Assembly: GCA_026713835.1 (NCBI GenBank)
Contig: JAPONP010000061.1
Coordinates: 1 to 40,372, forward strand
From: Bacteriovoracales bacterium
GTDB lineage: Bacteria; Bdellovibrionota; Bacteriovoracia; Bacteriovoracales; Bacteriovoracaceae
Length of the DNA: 40,372 bases
Direction of reading: 5' to 3'
The position numbers and the translations under genes are program-made. Below are positions 1 through 8,541 of the stretch, one piece after another (position 1 is the first letter of the stretch; each line of letters begins with the position of its first letter). The notes under the pieces were generated by a model. That model was not told the DNA's origin. It searched no databases and saw nothing but the letters and a program-made list of their open reading frames with translations.

Positions 1-136
1 AAGGCAAGGTAACTGTTCTCCACCCGGATAAGATTGGTAGGAGGCAACGAGGAGCGACCGAGGCGTGCTTCCTGCACGTCGCAGGGAAGCGACGAGGCAG
101 TCGACTGCCAAGATTGCCGGGGGGTGAGCAGTTACC
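1..136 (-). repeat. Structured dispersed repeat, copy 1 (runs off the window start)
   Basis: The reverse complement GGTAACTGCTCACCCCCCGGCAATCTTGGCAGTCGACTGCC...CCGGGTGGAGAACAGTTACCTTGCCTT matches 40234-40372 with one substitution noted (CGCTTCCCTG vs CGCTTTCCTG). Termini are GTAACTG/CAGTTAC. Confidence 0.95.
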
Positions 137-161
137 TCAAAAGAGGATGATGCGACAGGCC

Positions 162-929
162 TTATGAGGAGGGGGTGGAGGGATTGATTTCCCCGTTCTC
201 CTCTTGGTGGATGTGGTAGCTCACCTTTTTCACGGTGACCATGGTTTCGATCTCATGGCAAATTCTTTCCATCATATGGGGGCCGGCTGAAAGAATGACC
301 GTGGTGACGATGGCATTTTGTTTCTCGTCGATGACCTCCTCGGAAAAAGGGGGGGTCTCCAATCCTTCCGCCAAGATGATATCTTTGAGGATCCTTTTGA
401 TGGGGCCCTTTGAAAGCACGTCCAGTTGGAAGGTCTTTTGGCCCGCACTCTTTTCGACCAAGCGATAGATGGGGTTGATGAGTTTGAGGATGAGAAGAAC
501 GGTGAGGGAAAAAAGGGCCGCTGAAAAGAGGCGACCGATGCCCACGGTATAGCCGATGGCGGCCACCACCCAGATCGTGGCCGCCGTCGTAAGGCCCGTG
601 ACATTTCCCCGCCCATGGATGATGGCCCCGGCCCCCAAAAAGCCTACCCCGCTTACGATTTGGGCCGCCAGTCGGTTGGGGTCGCTCACGGTTCCCGGAG
701 TATTGAGGTTCAAAAGACCCATGCTCGTATAGAGGCAAGCCCCCACGCAGATTAAGATATTGGTTTTAAGGCCAGCGGATTTGAGTTTTTTTTCTCGATC
801 ATAGCCCACGATTCCTCCGAGGAGGATGGCCATGACGACTTGGGCCCCTATTCCCATATAGAAATTGACTTGGCCTACGAGTTCGATAAAGACGGTCTCG
901 TAGAGTCCAGAATAGTTGAGAGAATCCAT
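162..929 (-). CDS. mgtC: MgtC/SapB family membrane protein
   Basis: 255 aa ORF with MgtC motifs (LLGGIVGYDREKKLKSAGLKTNILICVGACLYT; AAQIVSGVGFLGAGAIIHGRGNVTGLTTAATIW). Confidence 0.92.
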   Translation of the reverse strand: MDSLNYSGLYETVFIELVGQVNFYMGIGAQVVMAILLGGIVGYDREKKLKSAGLKTNILICVGACLYTSMGLLNLNTPGTVSDPNRLAAQIVSGVGFLGAGAIIHGRGNVTGLTTAATIWVVAAIGYTVGIGRLFSAALFSLTVLLILKLINPIYRLVEKSAGQKTFQLDVLSKGPIKRILKDIILAEGLETPPFSEEVIDEKQNAIVTTVILSAGPHMMERICHEIETMVTVKKVSYHIHQEENGEINPSTPSS

Positions 930-1074
930 TTTTCAATTATGCTCTCTCCCTTTGAGTTCGGCAAGGGAGTGTTCTATTAGTGAAAAAAAATTGGTTTTTA
1001 ATGCTAGGCCCTTCTCTTTAAAGTTTGGAGCCTTATGAAAAGAATATCAGAAATTTTAAACGGGAGAGTCAAAA

Positions 1075-1794
1075 ATGAAATGTCTCACATCTTTATTGTC
1101 TTTATTTTCTTTATTTTTTTTCACGGCCCTATTGGGGTCTTTGGGAGGGTGTCAAACCGGGGGGCCGATGGAGGCTCAAAAGGCCCTTCCCTTGAAAGAG
1201 GGGGGAGGGGAGGAGGGCTTTTTTCGGGAAAGATTGGGGCCGGGGGAACATTTTGTGGGCCCCATGGAGGAAGGGGATTTTCTTTTGATCAGGGTCAAGG
1301 GAACCCAAGTCAAAAAGATCTTTAGCAAGGTCTATAAAAAGACATTCAAGGCCACATGGACTCCTTTGGAGTGTAGGAAACTTTTTGAGGATGTCGATTG
1401 TAATCATGTGAGCAGGGGAACGTCTTGTGAAATCTATTACAGAGATTTCCAAGGGGAAAGCCTGCGGGGGATCGAGTTTTTTAATGATTCAAACGATTTT
1501 AAAATCAAACTTGGGTCAACCTTTTACGGCATAAAAGATGATTTTTTTGTAGAGGATGGAACCCTTTACTGGGTCTTTGGCATTTCAAAGGAGATGCTTT
1601 TTGGCGGTCGGGATTTATCAGTGGTGTTGGGAGGAGAAGAGGAAACATTTGTCCGTGTGGGATTTCAAGAGTTTGGAAAATGCCCCCATCGAAACGGGCC
1701 CGGTTTTTCCATGGACGCACCTTTGGAGTTTGGCCTGGAAGAGGGGCATGGGAGAAGGGAGTATGAGGTGAATATCCATCTGCTCCGGCGCTAA
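1075..1794 (+). CDS. Putative lipoprotein of unknown function
   Basis: 239 aa ORF with an N-terminal hydrophobic stretch and lipobox-like LGGC; no family recognised. Confidence 0.65.
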   Translation: MKCLTSLLSLFSLFFFTALLGSLGGCQTGGPMEAQKALPLKEGGGEEGFFRERLGPGEHFVGPMEEGDFLLIRVKGTQVKKIFSKVYKKTFKATWTPLECRKLFEDVDCNHVSRGTSCEIYYRDFQGESLRGIEFFNDSNDFKIKLGSTFYGIKDDFFVEDGTLYWVFGISKEMLFGGRDLSVVLGGEEETFVRVGFQEFGKCPHRNGPGFSMDAPLEFGLEEGHGRREYEVNIHLLRR

Positions 1795-1827
1795 GAAGAA
1801 CTTGACCAATCTTTTTGAAAATAGCTA

Positions 1828-1847
1828 TCCTCCTTTGAACTAAGGAG
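1828..1847 (+). promoter_or_regulatory. Hairpin sequestering the Shine-Dalgarno of the class II aldolase gene
   Basis: CTCCTT (1830-1835) and AAGGAG (1842-1847) are perfect complements; AAGGAG lies 6 nt before the GTG start at 1854. Confidence 0.5.
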
Positions 1848-1853
1848 AGGACG

Positions 1854-2501
1854 GTGAGTCTTGGAATCTATGAAAAGATATTGGATCTTTGCAAACGCTT
1901 GCACTCAAAAAATATGTTGGCGGCTGCAGACGGAAATATAAGCTATCGTTTTCACGATGAAAGAATCGTGATCACTCCGAGCGGAAAGGCCAAGGCCTTT
2001 ATGGCAGAAGATGACTTGGCCCGGATCACCCTTTCGGGGCGTGTTTTGGAAGGCCATCCCTCGGGAGAATCCTCCATGCATCTTGAGGTTTACAGAAGGT
2101 GTCCAAAGGCCAAGGCTGTGGTTCACGCCCATCCCCCCACGGCCATCGCTTGGACTCTCGCCAGACCCGACCTAGAAGAACTCGAAGGAGAATGTCTCCC
2201 GGAGGTCATTTTGGCCGCAGGGAAAATTCCCATCGCTTCCTACGCCCGCCCCTGTACGGAGGAAATGGCCCGTGCCATTCGTCCTTTTTTGCCCACAAGA
2301 AAGCTCATGATCTTGGCCCGCCACGGGGCCTTGAGTTGGGGGGAGAGTTTGGAAGAGGCCTATCGGGGAATGGAGCGGCTCGAACATTGTGCCCAAATTT
2401 TAAAGGCGGCCCATGAATTGGGAGGGGCCAAAAAGCTGCCCGCTTTAGAGATAGAGGCCCTCATGGCCATGAGAGAAAAGATGGGCCATAAAACCCTATG
2501 A
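1854..2501 (+). CDS. Class II aldolase/adducin family protein
   Basis: 215 aa; class II aldolase motifs (LAAADGNISYR, ITPSGKAK, VVHAHPPTAIAWTLA, LARHGALSWG). Overlaps mtnA. Confidence 0.9.
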   Translation: MSLGIYEKILDLCKRLHSKNMLAAADGNISYRFHDERIVITPSGKAKAFMAEDDLARITLSGRVLEGHPSGESSMHLEVYRRCPKAKAVVHAHPPTAIAWTLARPDLEELEGECLPEVILAAGKIPIASYARPCTEEMARAIRPFLPTRKLMILARHGALSWGESLEEAYRGMERLEHCAQILKAAHELGGAKKLPALEIEALMAMREKMGHKTL

Positions 2502-3517
2502 AGGAATTGTCCGGGCTGTCCATACGCCACCGCAGAGGACAGCTTGAGATTTTGAATCAATGTGGGCTTCCCCATGTAGAGGAATGGATGGTCGTGGGCC
2601 CACCTGAGGAGATGGCTCGTTGCATTGAAAAACTCAAGGTTCGCGGGGCCCCCCTGATCGGAGTGGCCGCCGCTTTATGTTTGGCCAAGTACGTAGAGGG
2701 TGGGGCTTCCAAAGAGGATTTTATCTACTGGGCCCACTCCCTGAAAAAGTCCCGTCCCACCGCCGTCAACTTGATTTGGGCCGTGGACGTTCTTTTGAAG
2801 GAAGCGGAAAAAAATTATGGGGCCCGGTCCATCGCACTCAAGGCCCAAGAGATTTTTGAAGAGGACGCAGAGCTTTGTGAAAAGATTGCCCGTCACGGAA
2901 TGGATTTGATCGATGATGGAGATGGGGTTCTCACCCATTGCAATACGGGAGGGCTGGCCACGGCGGGACGGGGAACGGCCTTGGGGGTTATCCGCTCGGC
3001 CCACGAACGGGGAAAAGACATCCATGTTTTTGTGGATGAAACCCGCCCCCTTCTTCAAGGAGCCCGTTTGACGAGTTGGGAGTTGGAGAAACTGGCCATC
3101 CCCTACACCTTGATCTGTGACAACATGGCGGCGGCCCTCATGGCCTCCAAGAGAATCCATAAGGTGATCGTCGGGGCCGATCGCGTGGCCCTTAACGGCG
3201 ATACGGCCAATAAGATTGGAACCTACTCTTTAGCGGTGAGCGCCCACTACCACGGCATCCCTTTCTATGTGGCCGCCCCCCGAACCACCGTTGACGAAAA
3301 GAGCAAGAGCGGAGCGGATATTCCCATCGAGCAAAGAAAGGGGGAGGAGGTGAGAGGAATCGCCGCCTCCTTCGGGTCGGTTTGCTGGGCCCCGGAAGGG
3401 GGAAAGGTGGAAAACCCGGCCTTCGATATCACTCCCCATGAACTGATCTCGGCCTGGGTTTTTGATGAGGGATGTTTTCATTCCGCAAGCGAGCTTAAAA
3501 CATGGATCAAAGGGTAA
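2498..3517 (+). CDS. mtnA: S-methyl-5-thioribose-1-phosphate isomerase
   Basis: 339 aa; MtnA motifs KVRGAPLIGVAAA, VLTHCNTGGLATAGRGTALGVI, VDETRPLLQGARLTSWEL, ICDNMAAALM, IVGADRVALNGDTANKIGTY. Confidence 0.95.
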   Translation: MKELSGLSIRHRRGQLEILNQCGLPHVEEWMVVGPPEEMARCIEKLKVRGAPLIGVAAALCLAKYVEGGASKEDFIYWAHSLKKSRPTAVNLIWAVDVLLKEAEKNYGARSIALKAQEIFEEDAELCEKIARHGMDLIDDGDGVLTHCNTGGLATAGRGTALGVIRSAHERGKDIHVFVDETRPLLQGARLTSWELEKLAIPYTLICDNMAAALMASKRIHKVIVGADRVALNGDTANKIGTYSLAVSAHYHGIPFYVAAPRTTVDEKSKSGADIPIEQRKGEEVRGIAASFGSVCWAPEGGKVENPAFDITPHELISAWVFDEGCFHSASELKTWIKG

Positions 3518-3528
3518 GGGTCGCCCCT

Positions 3529-4227
3529 ATGGATGAGTCCTTTGAACCCGTCCTGACGGAAGACGGCTCTTCGAGCTTGAGAAACCTTAGAACCGGAGAG
3601 CCCATGCATAGTTTGCAAGGGGCCTTTTCGGAAAGTTTGGCCATCTCTATTGCGGCGTTAAAGAGGAGTCTATCTTTGGCCCGGGCCCCTTCCATTCTCT
3701 CCGTGGGTCTCGGCTTGGCCTATAACGAGATCATGAGCATCGCCTTCCTCAAACGATCCGGCATAAAAGATTTTAGGATTGTGAGTTTTGAAAAAAGCGC
3801 CCTTTTGACGAAAGATTTGTTGAACTGGATCGAAACCGATAGGACAGGGGGCAGACCTTACGAGGACATCGTCCGGCGAAGTGCGGATTTTTTCGGTCTT
3901 TCGGAGGAGGAATTGAAACGAGAAATCGAGGAGGCGATCCGTTTGAAAAAATGGGTCATTCGGCCGGCCTTGGAACCCGAGACAAACTTTGGCAAAAAAT
4001 TTCACTGCCTCTTTTTCGATGCCTTTAGCGAGGATACGGACCCCGAGTTATGGGACGAAACTCATTTGGAAAACTTAATCTCCAAGGCCTGCGCTAAAAG
4101 TTGCGTCTTTAGCACCTATGCGGCCAAAGCGGTTTTGACGAGGGTGTTGAAAAAAGCGGGTTTCACTTTGGAAAAAAGGCCCGGCTTTGGAAAAAAGAGG
4201 GAATCGACTTTGGCCTTGAGGGTTTAA
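3529..4227 (+). CDS. MnmC-like methyltransferase domain protein (tRNA U34 mnm5s2U family)
   Basis: Supplied ORF begins at 3502; the likely start is ATG 3529. Contains LFFDAFSEDTDPELWDETHLENLISKACAKSCVFSTYAAKAVLTRVLKKAGFTLEKRPGFGKKRE, typical of the MnmC2 domain. Confidence 0.82.
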   Translation: MDESFEPVLTEDGSSSLRNLRTGEPMHSLQGAFSESLAISIAALKRSLSLARAPSILSVGLGLAYNEIMSIAFLKRSGIKDFRIVSFEKSALLTKDLLNWIETDRTGGRPYEDIVRRSADFFGLSEEELKREIEEAIRLKKWVIRPALEPETNFGKKFHCLFFDAFSEDTDPELWDETHLENLISKACAKSCVFSTYAAKAVLTRVLKKAGFTLEKRPGFGKKRESTLALRV

Positions 4228-4267
4228 ACGCTTGGTTTGCCTTCCCCTCCCCTACAATCAGGGCCTA

Positions 4268-4795
4268 TTATCGGCAGGTTGGATCGTCCGTTAGTCGTCC
4301 CAAATAGATGGGGTCGCCGTCCTCATCGAGTTCATTGAGAAAAACAAAATCGTATTCGCTGACACCTAAAGAACATTCTTTTCCACCCCGGCCGTAAATC
4401 GTGATGTAAGGAGTGGCCAGGTAAAAGACGGTTTTTTGGGAACCCTCAAGTCTTTTAACCGACTGCCAATCAACCCCAAAATCGTATTGGGCCTCATTGG
4501 CATATTCAAAATCATCTAGGGTAAAGTGTTCACAAGCATAATCGGGATACCCATCTTCGTTCCAGTAGGAGGCCTGCTCATGAAGATCCACATCATCGAT
4601 ATTATATTCGATGTGAGAACCCCACCTAGGCCCTCGGCTGTTTTGGATTTTAAACTCTTGAAAAAGGCCTGCCTCTAGCCCCGGGATCGTGACGAATTTT
4701 TGATCGTATTCACCCATGCAAGTTTGATAGTTTTCACCGGAAGCGAAGGTGGTGAGAGCGGTGAGAAGAAGGGAAAAACCAAATAACTTTTTCAC
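4268..4795 (-). CDS. Secreted protein of unknown function, paralogue A
   Basis: 175 aa with signal peptide (MKKLFGFSLLLTALTTFASG); clearly homologous to the upstream neighbour at 4805-5350. Confidence 0.75.
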   Translation of the reverse strand: MKKLFGFSLLLTALTTFASGENYQTCMGEYDQKFVTIPGLEAGLFQEFKIQNSRGPRWGSHIEYNIDDVDLHEQASYWNEDGYPDYACEHFTLDDFEYANEAQYDFGVDWQSVKRLEGSQKTVFYLATPYITIYGRGGKECSLGVSEYDFVFLNELDEDGDPIYLGRLTDDPTCR

Positions 4796-4804
4796 GGAGT
4801 CTCC

Positions 4805-5350
4805 TTAAAGAAGTGGTTTGAGACGGTTTTTTCGACAAGGCCCTTCCGCAAGGCGACCCAGATAGGTGGGTTCGCCGTCCTCATCGAGTTCATTGAGAAA
4901 CACATACCGATCATCGCCTCTAAGAAAAGAACACTCTTTTTCGGAAGTATAGATATTCACATAAAAAGAGGCCAAGTAAAAAACGGTTCTTTGGGAACCC
5001 TCAAGTCTTTTGACCGACTCCCACTCAAACCCGTGATCTTCCTGGATGGCATCTCTAAAATCGTCCTCGGTAAAGTGGGGGCAGGCATCGGTGGGGTATC
5101 CGGCCTCACTCCAATAAGAGGCATACTCCCAAAAATCCGTGTCGGGAATGGCGTCTTCGATGATCTCAGTCTTACCCCACCTAGGCCCTCGGCTGTCTTG
5201 GATTTTAAATTCCTGGAAGAGATCAATCTCTAGTCCCGGGATAGTAACGTATTGGCGATCGTATTCATCCATGCAAGTTTGGTAGTTTTCATCGGAAGCG
5301 AGGGTGGTGAGAGCGGTGAGAAGAAGGAAAAAACCGAGACACTTTTTCAT
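4805..5350 (-). CDS. Secreted protein of unknown function, paralogue B
   Basis: 181 aa with signal peptide; shares ENYQTCM-EYD, VTIPGLE, LFQEFKIQ-SRGPRWG, VKRLEGSQ-TVFYLA, FLNELDEDG-P-YLGRL with paralogue A. Confidence 0.75.
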   Translation of the reverse strand: MKKCLGFFLLLTALTTLASDENYQTCMDEYDRQYVTIPGLEIDLFQEFKIQDSRGPRWGKTEIIEDAIPDTDFWEYASYWSEAGYPTDACPHFTEDDFRDAIQEDHGFEWESVKRLEGSQRTVFYLASFYVNIYTSEKECSFLRGDDRYVFLNELDEDGEPTYLGRLAEGPCRKNRLKPLL

Positions 5351-5618
5351 GGGGGCACTCCTTGATAAGATAAGTGGTTCGATCTTTTAGATCGATTTAC
5401 TCATATTGTCAATGGATCGGTCACCGGGGCCCATAATCTGCCAAATTTGAAGCTAGACTGCAAATATGGCAGGTTGCGATAAGTTATTGATTTTATTTAG
5501 TTGAGTTTTATCAATAGAACTGCCCAAGAGGGGAACTTTGGAGTTTCGGAGAAGAGGGGCGGTGGAGCCTAGAAGCGTTTGGAAGGTGGGTTTTCATTCC
5601 TCACCGTTTCAGAGTATT

Positions 5619-6581
5619 TCAAGTTCGAGATTTCGACGATTTTTGAGAAAGGGCCTGGACTTGCTCCGGCGTTAAATCGGTGTATTTACAAATAACGTGA
5701 ATTTCGGCTCCTTCTCCAAGCATTTTGAGAGCTACCTTTTTCATACCTTGCTCTATACCTTGCTCCATACCTTGTTTTACACCCCTCCTGAGCCCTTTCT
5801 CCTCCGCCCTATCCAACGAAAATTTAAATTCGGCCATAAACCTATCCTCCCGTTTTAAAACCTGACTTTCTATCTCCTGCAAGACTTTCCAGGTGAAGGT
5901 CTTGCTTTGGTGTTGAATGTACTCCATGGCCAATCCCATAATCGGCGGCCTCTCTTTTTTGGGGACATCCAAAGCCATTTTGAGGAGTTCTCTCACCTCA
6001 AGCTCCGTCAGGGACATTATGCTTTGCATTATAAAGAGGATTGGCCTTGCGGTCAAGTCCTTCTTTCCTCGGAGCTTCAATCGTTGAATATCCAACAATC
6101 TACATTTGAAATCAAGAATGTTTTTCCCAAATGCTCTTTTGAGCGCAGGGGTCAGTCCCTCCAGGGTCTCTTGAAGGGAAAGGGGCCCTGAATAGGGGGC
6201 CTTGTTTACCCCCTGATAGACCAAAATGGGGATGATGGGTTGTCTTTTCTTGGCACAAATCACCGCTTGATAACCGAGCATCTGAAAGAGAAGGCTCCTA
6301 TCCGCTCCACTTTTATGTTCGATTAAAAAAAGAATCTTGGCCGTCTTTTTCGAGTTTTTGAGTTGAACGGAAAAGACCAAGTCCGTCCTCTTCTCCTTCC
6401 ACTCCTCATCGACATAGGTGGTGATTTCCGGGCGGAGGCTCTTCCAATTGAAAAGCCCAAACTCTTTTGGAGTAAAGACAAGGCGAAAGATATCCGTGGC
6501 ATATTTTTTTTCGCCAAAGACTCTCTTGAAAAAGATATCGTGAATGGGTTTTTTCCGTGCAACCATGCTCAATGCTTCCAC
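5619..6581 (-). CDS. Rpn family recombination-promoting nuclease / putative transposase (PD-(D/E)XK), paralogue 1
   Basis: 320 aa; PIHDIFFKRVFGEKKYATDIFRLVF...KRTDLVFSVQLKN...ILFLIEHKSGADRSLLFQML, with repeat-rich tail RGVKQGMEQGIEQGMKKVALKMLGEGAEI. Confidence 0.9.
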   Translation of the reverse strand: MEALSMVARKKPIHDIFFKRVFGEKKYATDIFRLVFTPKEFGLFNWKSLRPEITTYVDEEWKEKRTDLVFSVQLKNSKKTAKILFLIEHKSGADRSLLFQMLGYQAVICAKKRQPIIPILVYQGVNKAPYSGPLSLQETLEGLTPALKRAFGKNILDFKCRLLDIQRLKLRGKKDLTARPILFIMQSIMSLTELEVRELLKMALDVPKKERPPIMGLAMEYIQHQSKTFTWKVLQEIESQVLKREDRFMAEFKFSLDRAEEKGLRRGVKQGMEQGIEQGMKKVALKMLGEGAEIHVICKYTDLTPEQVQALSQKSSKSRT

Positions 6582-6722
6582 AAAGAACGCTCTTTGTCCA
6601 GGTCAACTCCATATTAAGAGGGGCCTATACTGGAGCTATTCAAGATCGTGCCAGTGCGTTTGAAATAGCAAATGGCGGCTTTGTTTTTTTGATGAAATTG
6701 GGGTTCACTTTTACTTTAATTT

Positions 6723-7061
6723 TTAATAATGCCACGTTTTAAACGACCCTCTTTTCCCCTGAAGGAGGTTAAATTTCAGTATGTAGTAAAAGGCACTGAC
6801 AGCATCTTTCCATCCAATTTTTTTCCCTTCGTCGTATGTTCTTCCGTAGTAAGATATTGGAACTTCATATATGTTGATGTTTGGAATTTTGGCTATTTTT
6901 GCGGTTATCTCCACTTCTATTCCAAAACGGTTGGACTCTAAAATCGTATTTTTAAGAATATCCGTGCGGATCAGTTTGTAACAAGACTCCACGTCTGTAA
7001 GATTCAAGTTTGATAAGGCATTGGATAAAAATGGTGGGTTCAATTTGTCGATAAAACCCAC
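6723..7061 (-). pseudogene. 5'-truncated family 2 glycosyltransferase (dolichyl-phosphate-mannose synthase-like), C-terminal remnant
   Basis: LNLTDVESCYKLIRTDILKNTILESNRFGIEVEITAKIAK...IYEVPISYYGRTYDEGKKIGWKDA is the C-terminal part of such enzymes. The N-terminal catalytic half is absent and an in-frame TGA directly precedes the GTG. Confidence 0.75.
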
Positions 7062-7073
7062 TCACTGTCTATC

Positions 7074-7379
7074 ATGATTCCCTTAAAAAAGGGTTGGTTT
7101 TGGTTATTACTTCTAGTCATAGAAATTCTTTTAACATTTACGATCATCACAAATAAGAGAGAGAGAAAGATTTTATCAATGATTTTATTTTCGGGATTAT
7201 TTTATATGATACCATATTTTATCATTTCTCCTGCGAGTAGATTTCGCTATTTTTACTGGTCAACCATATCTGCTTCTCTCGCCTTAATGCTTTTAATAAC
7301 ATTTGTTTTTAATGCGAAAAAGTTGAAACGTGAGTTTTTGGCGACAAAGAGGGCTCCGAATGGATGTGCCGGGTCCTAA
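7074..7379 (+). pseudogene. Probable C-terminal remnant of a multi-span membrane protein (GT-C/PMT-like)
   Basis: 101 aa, almost entirely hydrophobic, starting immediately after the truncated glycosyltransferase on the opposite strand; resembles only the end of a larger membrane protein. Confidence 0.45.
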
Positions 7380-8539
7380 GACAAGGGTTGAAAAAAACTT
7401 TGGGCCTTGAGGAGCATTTCATCGTATTCGTCTTTAACCTGGCTGAGTAAAGTGATTCCTCCCCCTGCAAAATAGGTGAGCCGTTTTGTCGCATGGTCGA
7501 TTTCGGCGGTTCTGATATTGATATTTCCGCAAAAGATATGTTGATGCTGAATGAAAGTGGTTCCACAATAAAGGCCTCGTTTCGTTTTTTCGAGCCCACG
7601 GATAATCTCCATCACCCGTTTTTTGGGAGCGCCGGTGACGCTGCCTCCGGGGAAAAGGGCGTGCATGATGGTATGTAAGGTGACTTGCCTTGAGAGGGGA
7701 ACTTCGAGAAGAGAGTATTGGTGGAGGATGCCGGAAACTTTGAGGGGGGCCTTTTTTTTGATGACCCGGGCCCGAGGGAGTTCGATTCGGGCCAGATCAT
7801 TTCTTAAAAGATCGGCGATCATAAAAAGTTCCCCCTCTTCCTTTTTGTCTTGGGAAAGTCGGGCCCATTTTTGTTTAAAGGAATCCCCCTCTTGAAATTT
7901 GAGGCTTCCTTTGATGGGCATGGTCTGTAAGACCAATCTTTGATCAATTTCTTCAACTTGAAAGAGACATTCCGGGCTTTGGGAAAGAAAACTTTTGTTA
8001 AGGGAAGAGAAGGTGGTGGCATGGGCATAGGGGGCCGGGTGATGTCCCCAAAATTTGAGGGCGCAAGAGAGAGGGGAGGGGCCTAAGGCTTCAAACGAGG
8101 CGTGGAAGGGAAAGGTCAAATTGAGCTGATAGCAATCTCCTCTTAAAAGATGATCTCTCAAACGCTCAAAGGATTTTTTGTAGTCTTTAAAGGAAGGGGG
8201 GGAGAGGGTCTTTATGGAGAGCGATCCCGTGGAGGGGAGGGGGGCCTTTACGGTTTTTTGAAAAACCATTTCAATGGCCAAAAGATCGTCTTCATGGATC
8301 AGGTCATCCAAACCGTTTGTGTGATAACCCCATTCAAAGAAAAAATGCCAGACTCTCGGGGTTGCGGGGCGATCTAAGGGGGATATTTTTTTGAGACAGG
8401 CATTGAGGTCATGCAAAGACGATCTTTCCGTGAGCCCGGAAATCAAATCGAAGCGGCGGTTTTTATAGTAGAAAAGACAACGAGAGCATCTCTCAAAGCT
8501 CAAAAGGCCATCGCTCAAGGGAAGACAAAAATCGATCAC
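7376..8539 (-). CDS. pabB: Aminodeoxychorismate synthase component I / anthranilate synthase component I family
   Basis: 387 aa; chorismate-binding motifs: TMPIKGSL, GELFMIADLLRNDLARI, LFPGGSVTGAPKKRVMEII, RGLYCGTTFI, AGGGITLLSQVKDEYDEMLLKAQ. Confidence 0.87.
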   Translation of the reverse strand: MIDFCLPLSDGLLSFERCSRCLFYYKNRRFDLISGLTERSSLHDLNACLKKISPLDRPATPRVWHFFFEWGYHTNGLDDLIHEDDLLAIEMVFQKTVKAPLPSTGSLSIKTLSPPSFKDYKKSFERLRDHLLRGDCYQLNLTFPFHASFEALGPSPLSCALKFWGHHPAPYAHATTFSSLNKSFLSQSPECLFQVEEIDQRLVLQTMPIKGSLKFQEGDSFKQKWARLSQDKKEEGELFMIADLLRNDLARIELPRARVIKKKAPLKVSGILHQYSLLEVPLSRQVTLHTIMHALFPGGSVTGAPKKRVMEIIRGLEKTKRGLYCGTTFIQHQHIFCGNINIRTAEIDHATKRLTYFAGGGITLLSQVKDEYDEMLLKAQSFFQPLS

Positions 8540-8541
8540 GC

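Noticed and set aside
1-136. Terminal inverted copies interpreted as ends of a 40-kb transposon or integrative element
   Set aside because: The interior is mostly housekeeping genes (rpsF-dnaB, acs, dapD, T2SS) without integrase or transfer genes; a contig break at a repeat is far more likely.
253-738. 161-aa and other shadow ORFs inside mgtC
   Set aside because: Out-of-frame translations of the mgtC sequence, rich in H/G/P/R; MgtC itself is clearly recognisable.
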